From NCBI GenBank assembly GCA_030248135.1, contig JASANC010005765.1, positions 1-64,000 of the forward strand: a stretch of 64,000 nt of DNA, written 5' to 3'. Shown here in pieces: positions 54,840 to 64,000 of the stretch. A program made the translations under genes and the position numbers. Source of the DNA: Theristus sp. LFF4_11. Lineage: Eukaryota > Nematoda > Chromadorea > Monhysterida > Xyalidae. Position 1 is the first letter of the stretch. The number at the start of each line of letters is the position of its first letter. The notes beneath the pieces were generated by a model. It ran no database searches. It worked only from the letters and a program-made list of their open reading frames with translations, and had not been told where the DNA came from.

Positions 54840-56530
54840 CAATTGATCGGGTGTCATGTCAGTGCGTGAGTGTTGCCGGTTGCTTGCACCAGAGCGAGAT
54901 ACAACCGACAGGACACCTTGGTTCATCGAACACAAATCTGTTTTCTCCACGCTGCCTTCAATCGCTTGTCCATCAAACGCATTATCAAGCAGTGATAAAG
55001 CAACCACTCTGATGATTGTGTGTGTTTTCAGTGTGTGTGTGTGTGTGTCTGTTAAAACTGTTGTGTCCATTCCAGCTTGTAAAATTTGTTTCTTTTCTGT
55101 CATCTGACAACTTTCACGCGTTTATTGTAGCGCTCCATTGCTGAAAAAACCATGCTTGTTGTTGTCCCCAATGACACGTTTGTCCGCAAACATGCTCTGT
55201 CCACACACCCACGCATGTACATTTTTAAACAGCTTCTTGTCGTTGTGTTCCCTCGCGCATTTCCAAAAGTTCAAAAAAACAAGACACACTACACGAGCAG
55301 TCCACTTCAGCGACTGTCAACTGAGATAGGAACATGAGCAGTACTGGCATCTATGGCACGTTGTCAATGTTTGCGTGACCGACAAAAACAACAACCGAGG
55401 GAAAATACGTGAGGAAATAGAGATTCCATGGATGTGTCTGTCCTAAAAAAGGACACGGAACAAAGTTTTTTTCTGGAACGGTTAAAAGCACACCAAAAAG
55501 CAACAAAATGGATCGGCTTGTGTGTGCATTCGTGCATTATTTGAGTTTCAAGCAAAACATATGCATATAACCTGGTGTTCTATTCCGAAACACCGAACAG
55601 CGCAAGCAACACGTTATAGTTTCAGTCCCGCATATCACAATCATTAAAACGGAAACTCAACGGTTTCTGTAAGTGTGCATTCTGTATGTTTGTTCAAAGT
55701 ACATATGATCATTAAACAAAGTTACACGCGGCGTCGAGTGACATTTGCGAAAATGAGACGTGGGCACAAAACAGAGACAGAAAAAGAGGGACAACAACAA
55801 AAGTGCAAACGGACCGCGCGCCCACGCAAACACGCGCGTTGCGAGCGACACAGCGGCACACAGATACATGTATGTTCAGTTGGCGACATATAACGCGCAC
55901 GCAAATACAATATGCCGATAAAAGGGATAAGCACACACTTACATGACGACATATTTCGCGCGCCATACTGTACATTACAATACAGTGTCAGGCAAAAAAA
56001 CAACATTCAAGGTCCATTGAATGCCTTAAAGTTTGTTATGCGTCTAAAAAACTGGTTCACGAAAAAAAACAGTCCAAATTTAAATAAAGTGAACTACACA
56101 CATAATGACGAAGAAAACTTGGGCCCCTTTCAAGCAAAAAAAGTTGAAGTTAAACACGACCACGTAATTAAAGGGACTTGCTACATAACACACGTACATG
56201 TGCGTGCCTGTGAGTTTGTGTGTGTTTTCGTGCTGAACAGCCTCAAGTCGCTCATGACAGGAAAAGAAGCAATTTTCGACTTCTCTGCATGTACCATCTG
56301 TTTGATCGAGCGGCTAAGCAGCAGTGGGAGGGCACATGCATAGAGCGGATACAGTTATATATCAGTTATACTGTCTGTGTCGCTGTGAGCGTGCTTGTGC
56401 ATACATGCGTGGTTGCGTGCGCATCTGCGAACTGCGTCAAAATGTCAATTATAATATGTCAGAAAGATATTGTATGAGAAACTTAATATGGTGCGGCGGA
56501 ATAAAAAACACTTATACGCCTTATGCATAT
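54840..56530. other. Intergenic, no gene recognised
   Basis: Only short unsupported ORFs. A (GT)n run lies at about 55035-55050. Rich in TGTGTG/CACACG and CATGCA words. Confidence 0.5.
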
Positions 56531-56856
56531 CTTCTTCTTCTTCTTCTTCTTCTTCTTCTTCTTCTTCTTCTTCTTCTTCTTCTTCTTCTTCTTCTTCTTC
56601 TTCTTCTTCTTCTTCTTCTTCTTCTTCTTCTTCTTCTTCTTCTTCTTCTTCTTCTTCTTCTTCTTCTTCTTCTTCTTCTTCTTCTTCTTCTTCTTCTTCT
56701 TCTTCTTCTTCTTCTTCTTCTTCTTCTTCTTCTTCTTCTTCTTCTTCTTCTTCTTCTTCTTCTTCTTCTTCTTCTTCTTCTTCTTCTTCTTCTTCTTCTT
56801 CTTCTTCTTCTTCTTCTTCTTCTTCTTCTTCTTCTTCTTCTTCTTCTTCTTCTTCT
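56531..56856 (+). repeat. (TTC)n microsatellite, about 108 units
   Basis: Uninterrupted CTT/TTC triplets over 326 bp, a pure polypyrimidine strand. Apparent poly-Ser/Leu/Phe or poly-Glu/Lys/Arg ORFs are artefacts. Confidence 0.98.
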
Positions 56857-58629
56857 GGTTTTGGTGCATTCGCTTTCCAATTTACAATTGTCTTCATCAA
56901 AACTATATTTTAATTGCCCATTCCCAAAACCACAGTCGATATGCATGCGTGTGTTTCATTAAAAATTCAGAACAAAAAAGAACGCGTAAACAGAAAAAGT
57001 TCACGTGGCCTTTTTTCTCTCAACTTCAGCCTCCTCCCCCGCGCGCAGCAGGCCATTCGGCCTCCAATGATGTCCTGTAACGCAATTGACTTGAAAGCCG
57101 CACAGGGTTCCGCGCGCAGACACGCAACCGTGTGTGTGGCTGCCGCACGGACAGCGGCGCATGAATATGCGGCATGCGGTGGCGCATTTTGCATGTGTGT
57201 GCCATTTATATCATTGGACATGTTTGTGGAAAGCGCAGTTCTGCTGTGCATGTAGCGCGCCTTATCATGGCATGGCAGACACACACACACACACAAGGTA
57301 CTGATACTACTGTACACACAAAACTAGAAATAAAAACCGTTTGGATTCGTTTGGTGCTTATAAAGGATAACTGAAAGCATTGAAGTTCATCGGTTGCACC
57401 TTTCATGCTACGCCTCGAGACTTCATTCGTCAAACTTTACAGCTGGTCAGTCATCAAAGGTCACACAGCTATTCACGAGTTTTGCACTAATCAGCGCAAC
57501 TTGGCGCTGGGTGGGGAGCGCACAAAAAATAATGCACACCGCGCAATCGATATATAACGCTGCTCGCATATGTATACAGTATAACATGCATCATGCATGT
57601 GTTAACGTTTGTGTGCGTGTTATATTGCGCGGTTTGTGTATCATATGAGAGGACACAACACGGCGACGTGCACACATTCATTCTCGCAAGCGCACAAACC
57701 ACGCACACGCTCCGGAATCGTGTGGCGAAAAAGCCGCGGCGCAAAGGCAAACGGCGAAAAGAACGCTGCAGTGTTGGCAGTGTGTCTCTGCGTGCGTCTG
57801 TGCGATGTTTTCTCTCAATGTGTATGTGTGCTGAGGACATGCAAGTTTGCTCCCGCTCCATGTATGTCGTGTTGTTGTTGTCCTTCGCTGTCCTTTATGT
57901 TAGCATTAGCATTCCGACTTCCATGCGCTGTATGTATGGTGTGTTCTCGACTATGGATTTCATGCTACATTTACCTTGCTGATGTTTTGCTCGAACCGTT
58001 TTTTTATCAATGGCATTAGATATTTGCGTGCGTGTGTATGTTGGAACACGTTTTGACGGCGGGTATTAGCAATGTGTAAGTGCGTTTTCTATCGTGCTTA
58101 TTGGTTGTTAGCTATTACAGCTGGTTTCCTGTTTACTCCAACTTTTGTTGACTAAATAATGCGGAGTTCTGTTCGATACTGGATCAAACACATGTCTGGT
58201 TGTTCAAGCTGCTCCAGCGTCCAGTCGACGCAACCACGTTTCTAATTACACAAAGTTAATTTGCAGTTTCTGTTGATCTGTCGTTTTCCAAAGCACAAGC
58301 AGCCTCATAAGAGCAGCTGCATTCATGTAAAACTACTGCCTTGCCTTTTGTACGCTACAATGTATCGATCTCTGAACGTCATTTGTCCGTTTACTCAAAT
58401 GAATTCATCGTTCAATTAATGACCACATTCAGTTCAGTCCAGTTCAAAGAATCTGATGCACATTGTACGTCTCTCTAATGAATTCAACCTGCCATTTGAT
58501 TTTGTTTGATTCCCTGTTTACTGCCGTTGGCGTCATTGTTGACGTTTTCTTGACGCTTAATTGCAGCTCTTTTACGTCTCTCTCGTATTTTATCCAGAAA
58601 TTTGATTTTATTCATAACCGTCCTCTTGA
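56857..58629. other. Intergenic, no gene recognised
   Basis: Scattered CA/GT runs (57281-57294) and many ATGCATG-like words; no exon with family support. Confidence 0.5.
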
Positions 58630-61600
58630 CATTAAAACGTGTTGCCCATAAGGGCGGTACAGGTGCGGTACAAGCCCCGGCCCATCGCTAAATTTTGATA
58701 TTTCGAGTTTTTGTGCCCAAACCAACCTACTAAGGGTACTTATTACGCATACCAATTTTTAGCCCAAAACTCCAACCCTATGGCTCACTACGGGCAAATT
58801 TAGATTTTGGCCGATTTTTGGTCAATTTTTGGCTTTTGTCAGAAAAACGATTTTTTTGGGTTTTGGGGGGTTCAAATCAAAAATCCAACTTTACCACGTT
58901 GTTCAGCGCATTTTTCTGGGTATGTACCGTATTTTTCAGACCTTGCACTCAAAAGTCAGTTTTAGGCCGAAAGTTACAAGTTTTTCAACACAAATTTGCT
59001 CATAACCCTCAGGACCACAGGATCTGGAAAATTTCAGTAGTGCCAAAAGATAGCCCAAATTCTCCGCTACAAGATGCAAAAAAATTTCCGGGGGCAATAA
59101 CTTTATAAGGATGTAACAAAGCAACTTTTGTCGTCGACCCCCCATGAAAAACGCGAAATATACAGGTTTTCAAGCAATTGCGTTGAAAATGTGCGTAGAA
59201 ATGCCAATAATAAAACTGATACTAATGTTTTCGGATACGTAGAATCCAATGGTAATAACTATTTACTATTAACTTGTTGCAAATACGCTTATTTTGCGGC
59301 TATTACATGCACAATAACTGTTCATGTGTTGACAAGACATTGTTATAAAATCTTTTTAACCGGCCAGCTTTGCCAAAAAATGCGAACATTGAAAACTGGG
59401 ATAACGGTTTTCGAATACGTGGAGTTCAATGGTGGTTACCATTTTCTATTATTTTGCTTTGAATAGCTGCATTTTACTGCATTTAAGATTGGCTTTTTCA
59501 GAATACCGACCCCCCTTAAGCACAGTTTTTGAAAAATTCTCAAATTTTGACGAAATTAACACTAATCAAACCGCCTTGATGCGCTGAGTTCGAAAATCAT
59601 ATTTATTTTTTTAATTTGACCTAGTTTTATGTTTCAAAAAACGAAAAAAAACGTTTTTTGGGGGGAACGTTAGAAAAATGGCTCTAACTCGCCTCTGCGT
59701 TTAGCTATTAACAAAATTCAAAAAGCAATCGATTTAGCTTGTGCGCGCGCACATTTATTATGTTAACATCAATATACAAAAAATGCTGTTTTATGTTTTG
59801 AATTTAAGAAAAACTAAAAAAGTTTGTGGTTTTTGCTATGTTAGGCACTTTTAAAACGGATGCAAAGTAGGGTTGCAAAGTGATTCTGAATGCCCTTGAA
59901 AAATGCTACAAGTATGCAAAAAAGAAAAAATCGATTTCCTTTTAAGAAGTAACGAAGCATTACAATATCGGTCGCGCGCATACATAAAGGGTATTTCCTG
60001 GTATGTCGACAAATTGTGAAGCAACGGAGACAAAAACCAAAAACGGGTATCAGGGCAACATTTTGCGCTGAATCCGAAAAAGTGGGTACCGTTGCAAAAT
60101 TTTGCTACAGTAACCCAATATTTGCGATTTTTAGTTTTTTGGCTCTTTTTTGGAGTGTTTCTAATCCGTGTGGTGTCACGCCTTGAACTAATCAAGCCAA
60201 ATTTAGTACCAATCGGCTCCTTTTGATTATGCAAACAATTTCCATTTAGATACCGCAACTATATCGTGATTACGGTAACCCGCAGAGCACGATATTTACC
60301 ATTTTTAAACATTTTTAGACCGAAAGTGACATTTTTTATCCCTGTAGTGTTCTAGTTGTTCCAATTGAATCAAATTTGTATCAGTCAATTACTCTTGATC
60401 GGGCAAACAACTTTCATTCAGATACCGTAACTATAGCTTGACTTCCGTGCCCCTTGAAGCACGCTATTCTACCAAGTTTTCACTATTTTCAGGCATGAAA
60501 TTGGTTTTATGGTCCATGCAGTGTTATACTTGAACGAATCTAGTCAAATTTAACATCAATCTACCAATCAAATTTAGCATCCATCAGATACCGTAATCCT
60601 TGTCGACTACCATTCCCAGTGTGTTTCTTCCCACCCCCAAATTTTTATGGGCCTCCTCAGGTGCTGATTTTTATTTTTTTTATACAGATTACTGCGTGTC
60701 TCAAAACGGTTTCTATGGAAATTTTTTTTTCTTTTTTTCGTTCCTGTAGAGGCGCTTTTTAGGATGCGGAGTAATTCGTATAAAAAAATAAACACCATAT
60801 TCGAGTCAGCAACCTTGATTTGTGTTTGTAACAGGGTTTCAGAATTTTTGTGACGTGTTTTTTTAATTTCACATTAATTATTAAAGGAATTTAATCCTCA
60901 TCCCCATGGCATGAAGCACGATAGAAACATCGAGCAAAGTAAGATGTTTGAACTCAGGTTTTGAACGTTTTTCTAAGTACGATTTATTTTTACCCGAAAT
61001 CCCCTTTCGTTACGGTTTCAACACCTGAGGTGGCCCCTAAACATTTGAGGGTGGGAAGGAACACACTTGGAACAGTAGTCAAGCAATGATTACGGTATCT
61101 GAATGAAAGTTGTTTGCCTAATCAACGGGAAGTCGATTGATGTTAAATTTGACTAGATTCCTTCAAGTATAACACTGCATGGACCATAAAACCAATTTCA
61201 TGCCTGAAAATGGTGAAAACTTGGTAGAATACCGTGCTTCAAGGGGTACGGAAGTCAAGCTATGGTTACGGTATCTGAATGAAAGTTGTTTGCCTGATCA
61301 AGAGTAATTGACTGATACAAATTTGATTCAATTGGAACGACTAGAACACTACAGGGATCAAAAATGTCACTTTCAAGCCAAAAATGGTTAAAAATGGTAA
61401 AAACCTTGCTCTGCGGGTTACGGTAATTACAATACAGTTGCGCTATCTAAATGGAAATTGTTCGCTTGATCAAGGGGAGCTGATTGATACCAAATTTGGC
61501 CTGATTCGTTCAAGTATGACACCACACGGATTAGAAACAACCAAAAAAGCCAAAAAAGCCAAAAATTGCAAATATTGGGTTACTGTAGCAAAATTTCGCA

Positions 61601-62657
61601 ACGACACTTACTTTTTTCGGCTTCAGCGCAAAAAGTTGCCCTGATTTTTGGTTTTTGTCTTTTAAAACATAAAACCGGGTCTAATTAAAAAATAAATATG
61701 ATTTTCGAACTCAGCGCATCAAAGCGGTTTGATTGGCGCTAATTTCGTCAAAATTTTAGAACTTTTTAAAAACTGTGCCTAAGGGGGGTCGGTATTCTGA
61801 AAAAGCCGATCTTAAATGCAGTAAAATGCAGCTATTCAAAGCAAAATAATAGAAAATGGTAACCACCATTGAACTCCACGTATTCGAAAACCGTTATCCC
61901 AGTTTTCATGTTCGCATTTTTTGGCAAAGCTGGCCGGTTAAAAAGATTTATAACAATGTCTTGTCAAGACATGAACAGTTATTATGCATGTAATAGTCGC
62001 AAAATAAACGTATTTGTAACAAGTTAATAGTAAATAGTTATCACCATTAGATTCTATGTATCCGAAAACATTAGTATCAGTTTTATTATTGGCATTTCTA
62101 TGCACATTTTCAACGCAATTGCTTGAAAAACTGTATATTTCGCGTTTTTCATGGGGGGTCGACGACAAAAGTTGCTTTGTTACATCCTTATAAAATTATT
62201 GCCCCCGGAAATTTTTTTTGCATCTTGTAGCGGAGAATTTGGGCTATCTTTTGGCACTACTGAAATTTTCCAGACCCTGTGGTCCTAGGAGTTATGAGCA
62301 AATTTGTGTTGAAAAACTTGTGACTTTCGGCCTAAAACTGACTTTTGAGTGCAAGGTCTGAAAAATACGGTACATACCCAGAAAAATGCGCTGAACAACG
62401 TGGTAAAGTTGGATTTTTGATTTGAACCCCCCAAAACACAAAAAAAAACGTTTTTCCGACAAAAGCCAAAAATTGACCAAAAATCGGCCAAAATCTAAAT
62501 TTGCCTGTAGTGAGCCATAGGGTTGGAGTTTTGGGCTAAAAATTGGTATGCGTAATAAGTACCCTTAGTAGGTTGGTTTGGGCACAAAAACTCGAAATAT
62601 CAAAATTTAGCGATGGGCCGCGACCTGTACCGCTCTTATGGGCAACACGTTTTAATG
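58630..62657. mobile_element. Giant foldback element (4.0-kb imperfect palindrome)
   Basis: The two halves are inverted copies almost end to end. Outer ends CATTAAAACGTGTTGCCCAT match for more than 30 bp, and arm homology can be traced at 58655/62640, 59130/62150, 59540/61760, 60050/61640, 60310/61370 and 60610/61075, with a centre near 60850. Arms differ by many substitutions and indels. No ORF with a known domain. No clear target duplication. A fragment of another copy opens the window at 1-36. Confidence 0.85.
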
Positions 62658-63096
62658 CCATATGATCCAGCTCTTTTTGATATTGGATAACTTTTGACGT
62701 ATGCTCACCCCGCTTACATCTTTCTTATTGAACGTGTCGTTATGCTCTTGCACGCACAGATAGTGAAAATGTTTCACGGCTGCGCGGAAATTTGAAATCA
62801 GCAAAATTAAACGTTATCTGACGTAGTTCTGTGCAAGAAAATGAAAAAAACAAAACCGAATCAGAATCTTTTCCTCACAATAAAAATTATTTCAATTCCT
62901 AATCGGTCGCGAAACTACGCGTTCCAGTGTTCAGCTGTGCGGCTTTTCCCCAGATCCATTCAGCATTATCAAAAAGCGAATACATACAATATTTAACGTC
63001 ATATCATATTTCATTTACAACGTCACACACGCGGACACCCACTCAACTTTTAATCATGTTGTCTCCACCTGAGTGGGTCATAAAATCAAGTATATA

Positions 63097-63358
63097 CCGT
63101 AAAGTCTTGCATATAAGGTCTCCTTATATAAATTTGAAAATCAAAAATTTCTGAAAAAAGTGGAATTTTGTGTGACAACCTTATAAGTGGGAGGAGGTCT
63201 TATAAACCGAAGATCAGGAATTCCGGGCCTTATAAACGAGGTGGCATTTTGATCAAGTCAAAAATTTGAATTTTTTGGTTTCCCGCCGTGTGACACTCCG
63301 CCCACTTTTGGGTGGGGGTCTTATAAGTGGGAGGAACCTTATATGCAAGACTTTACGG
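63097..63358. mobile_element. Hairpin element (CCGTAAAGTCTTGCATATAA ends), copy 1
   Basis: Inverted ends CCGTAAAGTCTTGCATATAA and complement, flanked by TA (63095-63096, 63359-63360). The interior repeats CTTATAAGTGGGAGGAGG several times. Confidence 0.8.
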
Positions 63359-63500
63359 TAGTCAAATATTGAGGATTCAGTTTAATACATGTTCATTGTT
63401 CATGCAGTTCATGTCAAGTTACCTGGGCGACCACACACATACGTACTTTGTAATACGTGCAGTAACTGCTCGATTTGAAACGAGAATATAAATAAGGCAC

Positions 63501-63762
63501 TGTAAAGTCTTGCATATAAGGTCTCCTTATATAAATTTGAAAATCAAAACTTTCTGAAAAAAAGTGGAATTTTGTGTGACAACCTTATAAGTGGGAGGAG
63601 GTCTTACAGAGCAAAGATTAGAAAAAGTCCGGCCTTATAAACAGAGTGGGATTTCGACCAAGTCAAAATTTGAATTTTTTGGTTTCCCGCCGTGTGATCC
63701 TCCGCCCACTTTTGGGTGGAGGTCTTATATCTTGATAGAAACTTATATGCAAGATTTTACGG
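63501..63762. mobile_element. Hairpin element, copy 2
   Basis: Same orientation and order as copy 1, with mutations (one end TGTAAAGTCTTGC, the other AAGATTTTACGGT). 63763-64000 holds nothing I recognise. Confidence 0.75.
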
Positions 63763-64000
63763 TTTGTACAGTCGTGTTGAGTTTACCATACTTCTCTTTT
63801 TTTGTCAAAATGTGTTCATTTACTACCTGCGCGTTAACAATTTTATTGAAATTAAGGACAGTGGCTATTTAGAAGCAGAAAAAACTCCAAGCCAGGTAAA
63901 TAACGCATCCCGCAGTGTTTTGCAATGAACTTATGCAGTATATGACGCGAGACATCTTGTATTTTTTTTACCTCAGCGCTCCTCGTTAGTGAAACAATTA

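Noticed and set aside
56324..57080. Poly-Leu, poly-Ser, poly-Phe, poly-Glu, poly-Lys and poly-Arg ORFs
   Set aside because: All come from the TTC microsatellite.
55657..58019. Several 70-140-codon ORFs in the 3' intergenic region
   Set aside because: Cys/Val- or Arg-rich products of CA/GT- and CG-rich DNA on both strands, with no family signature or exon structure.
58630..62657. Palindrome as a sequencing or assembly artefact
   Set aside because: The arms differ by many substitutions and indels and a fragment of another copy lies at the window start, so it is a real repeat family.

Overview
This window is eukaryotic, from an invertebrate animal. Six multi-exon genes lie on the + strand, all with GT-AG introns. 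Splice acceptors are mostly T-rich and end in TTTCAG, and transposable elements fill the introns and gaps. The conserved genes (TBCK, NPRL3, retinol-dehydrogenase-like SDRs, a calmodulin relative, a GT92 glycosyltransferase) are metazoan. The strong TTTTCAG-type acceptors and the GT92 gene would suit a nematode, but I cannot fix the phylum from sequence alone.

Layout. 1-8.3 kb: the last three exons of one SDR gene, whose introns hold a mariner element with a hAT element inside it, a pair of 0.41-kb direct repeats, and a 1.07-kb element whose inverted ends are built of 15-bp subrepeats. 8.4-13.4 kb: a complete seven-exon SDR paralogue (354 aa). 13.8-27.5 kb: a 21-exon TBCK orthologue (973 aa; pseudokinase, TBC and rhodanese domains). 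27.5-30.5 kb: intergenic MITEs and a SINE. 30.5-34.4 kb: a six-exon calmodulin-like gene (150 aa) with a 0.64-kb CA-rich array in one intron. 34.4-38.6 kb: retroelement-derived DNA with a 127-bp direct-repeat pair, an unknown + strand ORF and an antisense retropepsin-like ORF. 38.8-48.3 kb: a 16-exon NPRL3 orthologue. 48.7-54.8 kb: an eight-exon GT92 gene with a 1.3-kb alternating purine/pyrimidine array in one intron. 54.8-64 kb: no gene seen; a 326-bp TTC array, a 4.0-kb foldback palindrome and two copies of a hairpin element.

TBCK and NPRL3 both belong to nutrient/mTORC1-related biology (NPRL3 as a GATOR1 subunit; TBCK as a FERRY complex subunit reported to affect mTOR signalling). Nothing in the sequence shows that they are co-regulated. 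The two SDR genes are a tandem duplication: matching introns have the same phase.

The notable content is the mobile DNA. At least ten small element families are present and often nested, several with exact target-site duplications (9 bp, 8 bp or TA). Some sit at, or make, splice sites. The clearest case is the array-bearing intron of the GT92 gene: its two ends are the inverted termini of an element, so the element appears to supply both donor and acceptor, as an introner-like element would. A second family carries perfect TGACGTCA palindromes near both ends, and a third carries CCAAT-box motifs in both arms.
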